Assembly (NCBI RefSeq): GCF_020886055.1
Contig: NZ_AP025184.1
Location: 2,046,001-2,110,000, forward strand
Reading direction: 5' to 3'
Length of the DNA: 64,000 nucleotides
Source of the DNA: Flavobacterium ammoniigenes
GTDB taxonomy: Bacteria > Bacteroidota > Bacteroidia > Flavobacteriales > Flavobacteriaceae
A model generated the notes under the pieces. That model saw nothing but the letters and a program-made list of their open reading frames with translations, was not told the origin of the DNA and did no database searches. Shown piece by piece: positions 44,691-54,564 of the stretch. The first letter of the stretch is position 1. The number at the start of each line of letters is the position of its first letter. A program made the position numbers and the translations under genes.

Positions 44691-47600
44691 ATGAAAGTTA
44701 AAGAACAAGGCCTTTATTTACCAGAATTTGAGCACGACAATTGTGGTGCAGGATTTATCTGTAATTTGAATGGAATCAAGTCGAATGATATTATACACAA
44801 AGCACTTGACATCCTAATTAAATTAGAGCACCGTGGTGCGGTAAGTGCCGATGGAAGAACGGGAGATGGAGCTGGAATTTTATTTGATATTCCAGATGCG
44901 TTCTTTAAAAAAGTATGCCATTTCGAGCTACCAGAAGTTCGCGAATATGCAGTAGGTATGCTTTTTTTACCGAAAAGTCAGAATCAAGTTGATTTTTGTA
45001 TCAAAACATTTGAAAAATGTGTACAAGATCAAAATTTACAAATATTAGGTTGGAGAGATGTTCCTGTTGATGTATCTAATTTAGGACAAGTAGCAGCAGA
45101 AAAAGAACCAACAATCAAACAAGTTTTTGTTGGTAAAAATGGATTGAAAATTACTGAACAAGAATTCAATGCTAAATTATTTGCTGCAAGAAAAATTTCG
45201 GAGCATGCGATCCGCAACTCTAAAACTTCGGAAAGCCACCGATACTATTTCACAAGTTTATCTACTACAACTATTATATACAAAGGTTTATTGATGCCGG
45301 AAGACATCAGTAGATACTATACTGATTTAACTGATACCGATTTAGTTACGAGATTGGCTTTGGTTCACCAACGTTTCTCAACTAACACTTTTCCATCTTG
45401 GGATTTGGCGCAACCATTTAGATACATGTGTCATAATGGGGAGATCAATACCTTGAGAGGAAATGTAAGCCGCATGCGTTCTCGTGAAGAATTGATGGAA
45501 AGTCCAATCTTCGGAGACGATATCAAAAAATTATTCCCTATTATCTTAGAAGGAAAATCTGATTCCGCCTCTATGGATATGGTAGTTGAATTGTTATTGA
45601 TGACAGGACGTTCTTTACCCGAAGCGATGATGATGGTGGTTCCAGAAGCTTGGGAAAAACACCAAACCATGTCGAAAGAGAAAAAAGCATTCTACGAATA
45701 CAATGCTTGTATCATGGAACCTTGGGATGGTCCTGCTTCTATTCCGTTTACTGACGGAAATGTAATTGGAGCTTTATTGGATAGAAATGGACTACGTCCT
45801 TCTCGTTATACGTTGACAAAAAGTGGATTCGTAATCATGTCATCTGAAATTGGTGTATTGGATATCGATCCAGAAGATGTAATTCAACACGGACGTTTAG
45901 AGCCAGGAAAAATGTTCTTGGTTGACATGAACGAAGGTCGAATCATTGAAGATGAAGAAGTTAAAAATGCAGTGGTGACCAAACGTCCTTACCAAAAATG
46001 GTTGGATGGTAATTTGGTTCAATTGGCACAAATACCTTACACAAACAACCCTATCCCAACCGAAACTATCGATTTCCATACGAGACAGCGTTTGTTTGGC
46101 TATACTATTGAAGATTTAAAAACCATCATTAACCCTATGGGAGCCAAAGGTGCTGAAGCGATCAGTTCTATGGGTAATGATACTCCACTAGCTGTTTTAT
46201 CAGAACAACCGCAATTATTATACAACTATTTCAAACAATTATTTGCTCAGGTAACCAACCCTCCTTTGGATGGTATTCGTGAGGAAATCATTACTGATAT
46301 TAGTTTGGCTGTAGGTGGTGATTTCAATATTTTTGATATTGACGAAAAACACAGTAAAAAAATCAAAATTCAAAATCCAGTTATCTCAAACGAGGATTTG
46401 GATAAAATAAGAAACATTGATCACGCCGATTTCAAATCGGTTACTATTTCTACTTTATACAAAATAGAAAAAGGAGTGAACGGTTTAGAGCGTTCATTAG
46501 AAAAATGTATTCAAGCTACTTTCAAAGCAGTTTCAGAAGGATGCAACATTGTAATCCTTTCAGATAGAGGCGTTACTGAAAAATTAGCGCCAATCCCAAT
46601 GTTATTGGCTTGTTCTTATATTCACCATACTTTAAACAAATTAGGGGTTCGTTCTAAATTTGGTATCATCATCGAATCGGCTGAACCACGTGAACCACAC
46701 CACTTTGCTTTATTATTTGGATACGGTGCTAGTGCGATCAATCCGTATATGGTGAATGAAATCATTCATGACCAAGTAAACGAAGGACATATTACAGGAG
46801 TAAAAGCAGATTACGCTATTACAAACTACAATAAAGCCATTGCCAAAGGAATCGTTAAGATTATGAATAAAATCGGTATCTCTACCTTGCATTCCTACAA
46901 AGCGGCTCAAATTTTTGAAATTCTAGGTCTAAACAAATCGTTTAGCACTAAATATTTCCCTTTCACTCCTTCTCGAATTGAAGGAATTGGATTGATGGAA
47001 GTGGAAAAAGAAATCAAGAAAAGACACCAAAAAGCGTTTCCTAATTCTAAAATTGCCAACTTATTACCTTTAGAAATCGGTGGTATTTACAGATGGAGAC
47101 GATCAGGGGAGAAACATATGTTCAACCCAACTACAATTGCTAAATTGCAACAAGCAGTTCGTTTGAACAGTCCAGAAGCCTACCAACAATATTCTGATAT
47201 GGTGAATAATCAAAGTAAAAACTTGATGACCATTAGAGGTTTATTCGAATTCAACAATTTAGATCCAATTTCTATTGACGAAGTAGAACCATGGACCGAA
47301 ATCGTTAAGAAATTCAAAACAGGTGCGATGTCTTATGGATCGATCAGTTCTGAAGCACACGAGAATTTAGCGATTGCGATGAACCGTATTGGTGGTAAGA
47401 GTAACTCTGGTGAAGGGGGTGAAAACCCAAAACGTTTCCAAAAAGAATTAAATGGTGACTCTAAAAATAGTGCTATCAAACAAGTAGCATCAGGACGTTT
47501 TGGTGTGTCGATTAACTATTTGACCAATGCCAAAGAAATCCAAATTAAAATGGCTCAAGGAGCAAAACCTGGTGAAGGTGGACAGCTTCCTGGAGAAAAA

Positions 47601-49208
47601 GTAGTGCCTTGGATTGCAGAAACAAGAAATTCAACTCCTTATGTAGGATTAATTTCTCCTCCTCCACACCACGATATTTATTCTATTGAAGATTTATCAC
47701 AATTAATCTTTGACTTGAAAAATGCCAACCGTGAGGCACGTGTGAACGTAAAATTAGTATCTGAAGTGGGTGTTGGAACTATTGCTGCTGGTGTTGCCAA
47801 AGCAAAAGCCGACGTGATCTTGATTTCAGGATACGATGGAGGAACGGGTGCTGCACCATTGACTTCATTACAACATACTGGTATTCCATGGGAATTGGGA
47901 TTGGCAGAAGCACAACAAACTTTAATTCTAAATGACTTAAGAAGTCGTGTCGTTTTAGAGTGTGACGGACAATTAAAAACAGGTCGTGACGTAGCCGTGG
48001 CTGCTTTATTAGGAGCAGAAGAATTCGGATTTGCAACCGCTCCATTAGTAGCGTCAGGTTGTATCATGATGAGAGCATGTCACTTGAACACTTGTCCAGT
48101 AGGTATTGCTACACAAGATCCTGAATTGAGAAAAAATTTCAAAGGAACTCCAGAACATGTGATCAACTTCATGTATTTTATTGCAGAAGAATTAAGACAA
48201 ATCATGGCTCAATTAGGTTTCAGAACTTTGAAAGAAATGGTAGGTCAATCACAAAAATTAAATGTGAACAAAGCAATCGATCACTACAAAGCAAATGGTT
48301 TGGATTTATCAGCGATTTTATATAAACCAGAAAAAGCAAACGTAGTTCCAAATCACAATACAACATCGCAAGATCACGCCTTAGAAAACGTATTGGATTT
48401 TGATATTATCAAAGCAGCTATTCCTTCTATTTATAGAAAAGAGAAAACTAGAGTTACTTTCAATATCAAAAATACAGACCGTTCAGTAGGTGCTATATTA
48501 AGTAACGAAATTTCTAAAATATACGGAGCACAAGGTTTACCAGACGATACGATCTTGGTGGACTTTACAGGTTCGGCTGGACAAAGTTTTGGAGCATTTG
48601 CTACGAATGGATTGTCTTTCAAAATCCACGGTAACTGTAATGATTACTTAGGTAAAGGACTTTCTGGTGGTAAATTAATCATCAAAGTGCCACCAACGGC
48701 TACCTTCAAACCAGAAGAGAACATTATCATTGGTAACGTTGCGCTTTACGGAGCGATAACTGGTGAAGCCTATATCAATGGTATGGCTGGAGAACGTTTT
48801 GCCGTTCGTAATTCGGGTGCAACAGCAGTTGTAGAAGGAATTGGGGATCATGGTTGTGAATACATGACTGGTGGAAATGTAGTAATTCTAGGTAAAACTG
48901 GAAGAAACTTCGCTGCAGGTATGAGTGGTGGTATTGCTTATGTATACGATCCGGAGAAGAAATTCGACGCCACAGTTTGTAATATGGAAATGGTTGCATT
49001 CGAAGAAAACGATGCAGAAGATATTACTAAATTGAGACGATTGATTAAAAATCATTCTATGTATACGAATAGTCCATTGGCTAAACGAATTTTAGCCGAT
49101 TGGGAAAATCAACAAAAACACTTTATCAAAGTGATGCCAACCGATTACAAAAAAGCATTACAAAGATTGGCAGAAGAAAATAAAGTGGAAGAATTAATAG
49201 CACAATAG
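44691..49208 (+). CDS. gltB: Glutamate synthase large subunit
   Basis: GltB hydrolyses glutamine and adds the ammonia to 2-oxoglutarate to give glutamate. The 1505-residue protein has a short 17-residue propeptide, then the catalytic Cys18 in DNCGAGFICN, which becomes the N terminus after cleavage, and the class II amidotransferase domain to about 430. The central domain, the FMN-binding synthase domain (SISSEAHENLAIAMNRIGGKSNSGEGGE) and the 3Fe-4S cluster CxxxxxCxxxxC in CIMMRACHLNTCP follow. A C-terminal beta-helix rich in Gly repeats closes it. gltD starts 2 bases after its stop, so the two subunits are made together. Confidence 0.97.
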   Translation: MKVKEQGLYLPEFEHDNCGAGFICNLNGIKSNDIIHKALDILIKLEHRGAVSADGRTGDGAGILFDIPDAFFKKVCHFELPEVREYAVGMLFLPKSQNQVDFCIKTFEKCVQDQNLQILGWRDVPVDVSNLGQVAAEKEPTIKQVFVGKNGLKITEQEFNAKLFAARKISEHAIRNSKTSESHRYYFTSLSTTTIIYKGLLMPEDISRYYTDLTDTDLVTRLALVHQRFSTNTFPSWDLAQPFRYMCHNGEINTLRGNVSRMRSREELMESPIFGDDIKKLFPIILEGKSDSASMDMVVELLLMTGRSLPEAMMMVVPEAWEKHQTMSKEKKAFYEYNACIMEPWDGPASIPFTDGNVIGALLDRNGLRPSRYTLTKSGFVIMSSEIGVLDIDPEDVIQHGRLEPGKMFLVDMNEGRIIEDEEVKNAVVTKRPYQKWLDGNLVQLAQIPYTNNPIPTETIDFHTRQRLFGYTIEDLKTIINPMGAKGAEAISSMGNDTPLAVLSEQPQLLYNYFKQLFAQVTNPPLDGIREEIITDISLAVGGDFNIFDIDEKHSKKIKIQNPVISNEDLDKIRNIDHADFKSVTISTLYKIEKGVNGLERSLEKCIQATFKAVSEGCNIVILSDRGVTEKLAPIPMLLACSYIHHTLNKLGVRSKFGIIIESAEPREPHHFALLFGYGASAINPYMVNEIIHDQVNEGHITGVKADYAITNYNKAIAKGIVKIMNKIGISTLHSYKAAQIFEILGLNKSFSTKYFPFTPSRIEGIGLMEVEKEIKKRHQKAFPNSKIANLLPLEIGGIYRWRRSGEKHMFNPTTIAKLQQAVRLNSPEAYQQYSDMVNNQSKNLMTIRGLFEFNNLDPISIDEVEPWTEIVKKFKTGAMSYGSISSEAHENLAIAMNRIGGKSNSGEGGENPKRFQKELNGDSKNSAIKQVASGRFGVSINYLTNAKEIQIKMAQGAKPGEGGQLPGEKVVPWIAETRNSTPYVGLISPPPHHDIYSIEDLSQLIFDLKNANREARVNVKLVSEVGVGTIAAGVAKAKADVILISGYDGGTGAAPLTSLQHTGIPWELGLAEAQQTLILNDLRSRVVLECDGQLKTGRDVAVAALLGAEEFGFATAPLVASGCIMMRACHLNTCPVGIATQDPELRKNFKGTPEHVINFMYFIAEELRQIMAQLGFRTLKEMVGQSQKLNVNKAIDHYKANGLDLSAILYKPEKANVVPNHNTTSQDHALENVLDFDIIKAAIPSIYRKEKTRVTFNIKNTDRSVGAILSNEISKIYGAQGLPDDTILVDFTGSAGQSFGAFATNGLSFKIHGNCNDYLGKGLSGGKLIIKVPPTATFKPEENIIIGNVALYGAITGEAYINGMAGERFAVRNSGATAVVEGIGDHGCEYMTGGNVVILGKTGRNFAAGMSGGIAYVYDPEKKFDATVCNMEMVAFEENDAEDITKLRRLIKNHSMYTNSPLAKRILADWENQQKHFIKVMPTDYKKALQRLAEENKVEELIAQ

Positions 49209-49210
49209 TC

Positions 49211-50665
49211 ATGGGAAAGATAGGTGGATTTAAAGAATATAGTAGAGCAGACGAAAGTAATATCGCTGTAGCAGAACGTGTTTCTAATTACAATGAATTT
49301 ACTGTTCCGTTATCGAAAGAAAAAATAAAAGAACAAGGTTCAAGATGTATGGATTGTGGTATTCCGTTCTGTCATAGTTCCTGTCCGTTAGGAAATTTAA
49401 TTCCTGATTTTAACGACATGGTACACCAAGAAGAATGGGAAAGCGCATTGGCCATCTTACAATCAACCAATAACTTCCCAGAATTTACTGGAAGATTATG
49501 CCCAGCACCTTGCGAAAAATCATGTGTGTTAGGTATAATCAAAGAACCGGTTGCTATTGAAAATATTGAAAAAAATATTGTCGAAAGAGGATTTGCAGAA
49601 GGTTGGATCAAACCACAAATTCCTACTCAAAGAACTGGTAAAACCGTAGCTGTTGTAGGTTCTGGACCTGCTGGATTAGCGGCAGCACAACAATTAAATC
49701 GTGCCGGCCATACGGTAACGGTTTTTGAAAGAGACAATGCTATTGGAGGTTTATTACGTTACGGAATTCCAAACTTCAAATTAGAAAAAGGAATCATCGA
49801 CAGACGTGTGGCTATCCTAGAAGCAGAAGGAATCACTTTCAAAACAAACGTTCACGTTGGAGTAAACTTCAGCATTGATGAATTGAAAGCTTTTGACTCG
49901 GTTGTACTTTGTGGTGGTGCTACTGAAAGAAGAGGATTACCAACCAAAGGTGCAGATGCTAAAGGTGTTGTTCAAGCCATGACATTCTTAACACAACAAA
50001 CTAAAGTGGTTTGGGGAGAATCAGTTGCTGACCAAATTGTTGCTACCGGAAAAGATGTCATCGTTATTGGTGGTGGAGATACCGGTTCTGACTGTGTGGG
50101 TACGTCTAATCGACAAGGTGCCAAATCAGTAACTAACTTTGAGATTATGCCAAAACCACCAGTGGGAAGAAGCGAATCGACTCCTTGGCCTTACTGGCCG
50201 TTACAATTAAAAACATCGTCTTCACATGAAGAAGGTTGTAACAGAAACTGGCTAATCAATACCAAAGAATTCATTACTAACGATAAAGGCGAATTAACTG
50301 CTTTAAAAACAGTGGAAGTAGAATGGAAAATTGTTCCAGGTCAACGCCCAGAATTAATTGAAAAAGAAGGTTCTGAAAAAATCTGGCCTTGTGACTTAGC
50401 ATTGTTAGCCCTAGGATTTACAGGCCCTGAAAAAACATTAAGCGAACAATTAGGTATTGAAACTGATGTTAGAACCAATTATAAAGCAAACAACTACCAA
50501 ACCAATGTGCCTCATATTTTCACAGCCGGTGATATGAGAAGAGGACAATCATTAATAGTTTGGGCTATCTCTGAAGGCCGTGAGGCTGCCAGAGAAGTAG
50601 ATTTGTTCTTAATGGGTTCAACAAACCTACCTACAAAAGGTAACGGAGATTTACCTACACTATAA
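49211..50665 (+). CDS. gltD: Glutamate synthase small subunit
   Basis: GltD passes electrons from NADPH through FAD and iron-sulfur clusters to GltB. The 484-residue protein has the N-terminal Cys groups CMDCGIPFCHSSCPLGN and CPAPCEKSCVLG for 4Fe-4S clusters. The FAD motif VVGSGPAGLAAAQQL (near 148), the NADPH motif VIGGGDTGSDCVG and the final IFTAGDMRRGQSLIVWAI follow. It is complete. It forms an operon with gltB and is closed by a strong terminator at 50688. Confidence 0.96.
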   Translation: MGKIGGFKEYSRADESNIAVAERVSNYNEFTVPLSKEKIKEQGSRCMDCGIPFCHSSCPLGNLIPDFNDMVHQEEWESALAILQSTNNFPEFTGRLCPAPCEKSCVLGIIKEPVAIENIEKNIVERGFAEGWIKPQIPTQRTGKTVAVVGSGPAGLAAAQQLNRAGHTVTVFERDNAIGGLLRYGIPNFKLEKGIIDRRVAILEAEGITFKTNVHVGVNFSIDELKAFDSVVLCGGATERRGLPTKGADAKGVVQAMTFLTQQTKVVWGESVADQIVATGKDVIVIGGGDTGSDCVGTSNRQGAKSVTNFEIMPKPPVGRSESTPWPYWPLQLKTSSSHEEGCNRNWLINTKEFITNDKGELTALKTVEVEWKIVPGQRPELIEKEGSEKIWPCDLALLALGFTGPEKTLSEQLGIETDVRTNYKANNYQTNVPHIFTAGDMRRGQSLIVWAISEGREAAREVDLFLMGSTNLPTKGNGDLPTL

Positions 50666-50687
50666 CTAAACAACAACACAACTCTCC

Positions 50688-50723
50688 AAAAATCCCTTGA
50701 TTGATTTCAAGGGATTTTTTTTA
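50688..50723 (+). terminator. Terminator after gltBD
   Basis: AAAATCCCTTGA pairs with TCAAGGGATTTT around a 6-base loop, followed by a T run. Confidence 0.85.
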
Positions 50724-50760
50724 TATTTTTTCAATAAAATTGACTTAATGTTTTAAATTA

Positions 50761-50777
50761 AACATTTTGTTATATTT
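50761..50777 (+). promoter_or_regulatory. Motif shared with gltB upstream region, lysA copy
   Basis: AACATTTTGTTATATTT differs by one base from 44474-44490. It lies about 60-75 bases upstream of the predicted lysA transcription start, a usual place for an activator or repressor, and about 100 bases behind gltD. Confidence 0.35.
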
Positions 50778-50797
50778 TGTTAAACTATCTTATTTAA

Positions 50798-50829
50798 TTT
50801 GTTTGTACGATATAAGAACTATAAATTTG
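50798..50829 (+). promoter_or_regulatory. lysA promoter
   Basis: TTTG (50798-50801), a 20-base gap, then TAAATTTG (50822-50829). The -7 box ends 17 bases before the ATG at 50847. Confidence 0.65.
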
Positions 50830-50846
50830 CCCAAAATTAGAATCCC

Positions 50847-52064
50847 ATGCACGGAAAAGACTTATTACATTTAGCTGAACAATTTGGTAGCCCCTTATAT
50901 GTTTATGATGCCGAAAAAATACAATCGCAATACAACAGATTGACTAAAGCGTTTTCTAAAGTTGAAACACTTCGAATCAATTATGCAATGAAAGCATTAT
51001 CCAATGTAGCCATTTTGCAATTATTGAGAGATATGGGTTCTGGTTTGGATACAGTTTCCATTCAGGAAGTTTTATTAGGATTACACGCCGGTTATGAGCC
51101 TGAAAAAATATTTTTTACGCCTAACGGTGTTTCTTTAGAAGAAATAGAAGAAGTGGCTGCAATGGGTGTTCAAATCAACATTGACAACTTGTCTATCCTA
51201 GAACAATTTGGAACCAAATACCCAGACACACCAGTTTGTATTCGCATTAATCCTCATGTTATGGCGGGTGGAAACACCAACATTTCCGTAGGACATATTG
51301 ATAGTAAATTTGGTATCTCAATTCACCAATTGCCACACTTAATTCGTATTGTAGAAAATACAAAAATGAACATTGTGGGTATTCACATGCATACCGGATC
51401 GGATATTTTAGATATTGAGGTATTCTTGTATGCTGCTGAAATCTTATTTGATGTGGCTAAAAATTTCAAAAACTTAGAATTTTTAGATTTTGGTAGTGGT
51501 TTCAAAGTACCTTATAAAAAAGACGATATTGAAACTGATATTGAAGAGTTAGGTAAAAAATTATCCAAACGTTTCAATGATTTCTGCACAGAATATGGTA
51601 AAGAATTGACCTTAATCTTCGAACCAGGAAAATTCTTGGTGAGTGAGGCCGGTTTCTTCTTGGCAAAAGTGAATGTGGTAAAACAAACTACTTCTACTGT
51701 TTTTGCAGGAGTGGACAGTGGATTCAATCACTTGATTCGTCCAATGCTTTACGGATCACAGCACCACATTGAAAACATCTCTAATCCAAAAGGAAAAGAG
51801 CGTTTTTACTCAGTTGTGGGTTACATTTGCGAGACAGATACTTTTGCTAACAACCGACGCATTGCTGAAATCAACGAGGGAGATATTCTGTGTTTCAAAA
51901 ATGCAGGTGCTTATTGCTTCTCTATGTCATCGAATTACAATTCCAGATACAAACCTGCAGAGGTTTTATGGATGAATGGTGAAGGCCATTTAATTCGTGC
52001 CAAAGAATCGTTTGAAGATTTATTACGCAATCAAATTCCGTTGCCAGTCGCTGCAACTGTTTAA
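50847..52064 (+). CDS. lysA: Diaminopimelate decarboxylase
   Basis: The PLP enzyme makes L-lysine from meso-diaminopimelate. The 405 residues show the PLP lysine in NYAMKALSN (about 48), RINPHVMAGGN, DSKFGIS, GIHMHTGSD and LDFGSGFKVPY. EPGKFLVSEAGFF and the active-site Cys in GYICETDTFANN follow. PLP binding and the substrate-binding residues of DAP decarboxylase look intact. It is transcribed alone from a good promoter, downstream of gltBD, with which it shares an upstream motif. A terminator follows. Confidence 0.94.
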   Translation: MHGKDLLHLAEQFGSPLYVYDAEKIQSQYNRLTKAFSKVETLRINYAMKALSNVAILQLLRDMGSGLDTVSIQEVLLGLHAGYEPEKIFFTPNGVSLEEIEEVAAMGVQINIDNLSILEQFGTKYPDTPVCIRINPHVMAGGNTNISVGHIDSKFGISIHQLPHLIRIVENTKMNIVGIHMHTGSDILDIEVFLYAAEILFDVAKNFKNLEFLDFGSGFKVPYKKDDIETDIEELGKKLSKRFNDFCTEYGKELTLIFEPGKFLVSEAGFFLAKVNVVKQTTSTVFAGVDSGFNHLIRPMLYGSQHHIENISNPKGKERFYSVVGYICETDTFANNRRIAEINEGDILCFKNAGAYCFSMSSNYNSRYKPAEVLWMNGEGHLIRAKESFEDLLRNQIPLPVAATV

Positions 52065-52070
52065 TACATA

Positions 52071-52102
52071 AAAAAATCCCGTTCTATTGAACGGGATTTT
52101 TT
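52071..52102. terminator. Bidirectional terminator between lysA and pafA
   Basis: AAAAATCCCGTTC pairs with GAACGGGATTTTT around TATT, between convergent genes. Confidence 0.85.
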
Positions 52103-52119
52103 ATAGCTACGAATAATTT

Positions 52120-53727
52120 CTAAAACAATTCAACTAATACTTCAGACTCTGTTCCATTAGGAAATGGAATTTTTAATAGTTGTGAAAGCGTTGGTGCTAT
52201 TTGAGTGATGTGTTTTTTGGAATGTGAATTCCCCTTGGGAACATGCCAACCGTAAAAAAGCATCGGTACATGCGTGTCATAACTATTAGCCGAACCATGC
52301 GTTGTTCCTGTCTCAATGTATTCTAAATAGCCTGCTTTGTCTAAAATAAAAAGATCTCCATTTTGTTTTGGATCATAACCTTTAGCAATAAAACTCAAGA
52401 AATAATCATCTCCGGTTGAAGCTAAAATTTCTTCCTCGGTATAGACGCGTTTCACTTGGTCTTGTGTCATCATAAAGTCTTTGAAACTTTGTTTTACTTT
52501 GGCCAATTCTAAACCTTTTTCTTTAAGAATTGATTTATTAAAGTACAAATTAGAATTTGAGTAATTAACTATTACATCTGCACCAAAAGTATCGTTAGAA
52601 AATTTTCGTAAAGCGGCATCTACACTTTTAGAAGGCACATTTTTAACATTGTATTTATTGTCTTTCAAATAGTTAGGATTCTCTGCTCCTGCATGATCGG
52701 CAGTTAAGAACAATACGTAATTGTCTTTTCCGACGGTTTGATCCAAATACGTCATGAACTTAGCCAAGGTCAAATCCAATCGCAAATAGGTGTCTTGCAA
52801 TTCCATAGAACGCGGTCCAAAAGTATGTCCAACATAATCTGTAGAAGAAAAACTCACAGCCAAGAAATCAGTAATAGCGTCTTTCCCTAATTGTTCTTTA
52901 TCAATTGCTCTTATCGCCAAATCAGCTAAAATGTCATTGCCAAAAGGCGTAGTACGCAATACATCTGCCCCCTTTTCATCGTATATTTTTTTCAAATTAT
53001 ATGGAAAAACAGGTCCTGTGGTTTTGTCAATTTTTCCTTCATACGGATTATCATCAACTAAACTTTCGTCGTAAGTCGCAACCGGCTTAAGCAAATCCCA
53101 TCCCCCATTAATGTAATTCAAATAACGCTTTTCATTATTGAAATCCGTTACCCAAGAAGGTAAACTTGTGCCATAAAACGTACTCGAAATAAACGCTCCC
53201 GTTTTACTGTACCAATACGCCCCATTGGCAAAATGACCCGCTGGCAAAATTGCACCTCGGTCTTTAATACTCATCCCAATGACTTTCCCTTTAAAGTTGG
53301 TTGCCATACGCAATTCATCAGTGATCGTAGTACTTAATAAATTTTTAGGAGACATGGCTCCTTCTTTATCTGTTCCGTCTCCGATTGTTTTTACGCTGGC
53401 ATCATCAGTGCAATACATTTCTTTTCCGGTGGAACGATTGAACCATTCGTTTCCAACAATTCCGTGTGTTGCAGGAGTTGTTCCAGTGTAAATAGAAGCA
53501 TGTCCTGGCGCAGTATAAGTTGGCACATAATTGTAATGCATATTATGAAAAGTATAACCACCGTTCATAATTCTCTTAAAACCATTAGCAGAAAAATCAT
53601 CTGAAAAACGATACAAATATTCCATCTTCATTTGGTCTACCACAATTCCAACTACTAATTTCGGACGCTGCTGAGCTTGAATAGTTAGAATACTAGACAA
53701 AGCAAAAAACAATATAATTTTTTTCAT
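52120..53727 (-). CDS. pafA: PafA-type secreted alkaline phosphatase
   Basis: The 535-residue protein has a signal peptide (about 1-18, ending IQAQ). It has the bimetal phosphatase features VVGIVVDQMKMEYL (metal Asp), the nucleophilic Thr in TYTAPGHASIYTG, TADHAGAENP and the late metal His in GTTHGSANSYDTHVPML. PafA of Elizabethkingia (Flavobacterium) meningosepticum is a calcium-independent periplasmic phosphomonoesterase that frees phosphate from organic esters. Similarity to that enzyme is inferred from motifs and length. A promoter box lies 22 bases upstream; no Pho-like box was recognised. It is monocistronic. Confidence 0.9.
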   Translation of the reverse strand: MKKIILFFALSSILTIQAQQRPKLVVGIVVDQMKMEYLYRFSDDFSANGFKRIMNGGYTFHNMHYNYVPTYTAPGHASIYTGTTPATHGIVGNEWFNRSTGKEMYCTDDASVKTIGDGTDKEGAMSPKNLLSTTITDELRMATNFKGKVIGMSIKDRGAILPAGHFANGAYWYSKTGAFISSTFYGTSLPSWVTDFNNEKRYLNYINGGWDLLKPVATYDESLVDDNPYEGKIDKTTGPVFPYNLKKIYDEKGADVLRTTPFGNDILADLAIRAIDKEQLGKDAITDFLAVSFSSTDYVGHTFGPRSMELQDTYLRLDLTLAKFMTYLDQTVGKDNYVLFLTADHAGAENPNYLKDNKYNVKNVPSKSVDAALRKFSNDTFGADVIVNYSNSNLYFNKSILKEKGLELAKVKQSFKDFMMTQDQVKRVYTEEEILASTGDDYFLSFIAKGYDPKQNGDLFILDKAGYLEYIETGTTHGSANSYDTHVPMLFYGWHVPKGNSHSKKHITQIAPTLSQLLKIPFPNGTESEVLVELF

Positions 53728-53748
53728 TTTATTCTATTTTATACCCTT

Positions 53749-53756
53749 CAAAAATA
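53749..53756 (-). promoter_or_regulatory. pafA promoter -7 element
   Basis: The minus strand reads TATTTTTG, 21 bases before the ATG at 53727. Confidence 0.45.
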
Positions 53757-53833
53757 GGGATTAAATTGGATAATTATTTTCAACAATGGATTATTGAATA
53801 CATTTAATTTAAAGATAACATAAATACCGAATT

Positions 53834-54496
53834 CTATTTTGGATTTTCTTCAAAATAGCGTTGTTCGATACGTTTGATGTCTTTGATGGAATTTTTGGCC
53901 CAAGCCAATCGTTTTACTAGAATTTCGTCTTCAGATAATTGCCAATTAATATCTGAATTGCGTAGTCTGTTGGTCAAATTCTGAATAATAATGGCTGCCG
54001 ATACTGATATATTTAGACTTTCTGTAAATCCAACCATGGGAATCTTTAAGAAGCCATCAGCCTCTTTCATGATTTCTTCGGACAAACCGTCGATTTCGGT
54101 TCCGAAAAACAAGGCGCTAGGTTTTGAAATATCAAAATTTTCTAACAAACAATCATTTTCATGTGGTGTAGTCGCAATGATTTGATAGCCTTTGTTTCTA
54201 AGGGTTTGAATACAGGCCGAAGGAGAGTCAAATGTATTGATATCGACCCATTTTTGAGCACCCATCGCAATTTGTTTGTCAATGCTTTTTCCGTATCGCT
54301 GTTCTATTACGTTTAATTCTTGGATACCAAAAACCTCACAACTGCGCATTACGGCACTGGTATTATGCATTTGGAAAACATCTTCCACTGCTATGGTAAA
54401 ATGATTGGTTCTATTTTTCAAAACATTCAAAAAGCGCTCTTTCCGATTGTCGGTCAAAATGTTTTCAAGAAAATTAAGGTAATCAATATCAATCAT
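53834..54496 (-). CDS. trmH: tRNA guanosine-2'-O-methyltransferase, TrmH/SpoU family
   Basis: The 220-residue SPOUT methyltransferase has FTIAVEDVFQMHNTSAVMRSCEVFGI near its start, then FFGTEIDGLSEEIMKEADGFLKIPM and GFTESLNISVSAAIIIQNL forming the knotted SAM site. TrmH methylates G18 of tRNA; this protein fits that subgroup by length and the extended C terminus. I start it at the ATG at 54496, behind a promoter box, and not at an ATG seven codons upstream. It is divergent from purB with promoters that overlap. Confidence 0.88.
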   Translation of the reverse strand: MIDIDYLNFLENILTDNRKERFLNVLKNRTNHFTIAVEDVFQMHNTSAVMRSCEVFGIQELNVIEQRYGKSIDKQIAMGAQKWVDINTFDSPSACIQTLRNKGYQIIATTPHENDCLLENFDISKPSALFFGTEIDGLSEEIMKEADGFLKIPMVGFTESLNISVSAAIIIQNLTNRLRNSDINWQLSEDEILVKRLAWAKNSIKDIKRIEQRYFEENPK

Positions 54497-54507
54497 TGTC
54501 TCTTTTT

Positions 54508-54541
54508 TTGGAGGCAAAAATACTAAAAAGGTTTATATTTG
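54508..54541 (+). promoter_or_regulatory. purB promoter
   Basis: TTG (54508-54510), a 23-base gap, then TATATTTG (54534-54541), 23 bases before the ATG at 54565. It overlaps the trmH promoter on the other strand. Confidence 0.6.
54515..54522 (-). promoter_or_regulatory. trmH promoter -7 element
   Basis: The minus strand reads TATTTTTG, 18 bases before the ATG at 54496, and lies inside the purB promoter spacer. Confidence 0.45.
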
Positions 54542-54564
54542 CACTTTCGAAAAAACAACACCAA

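Noticed and set aside
47678..48067. Open frame of 129 codons on the minus strand inside gltB
   Set aside because: It mirrors the codon pattern of gltB, lies over the conserved synthase domain and has no promoter or recognisable product.
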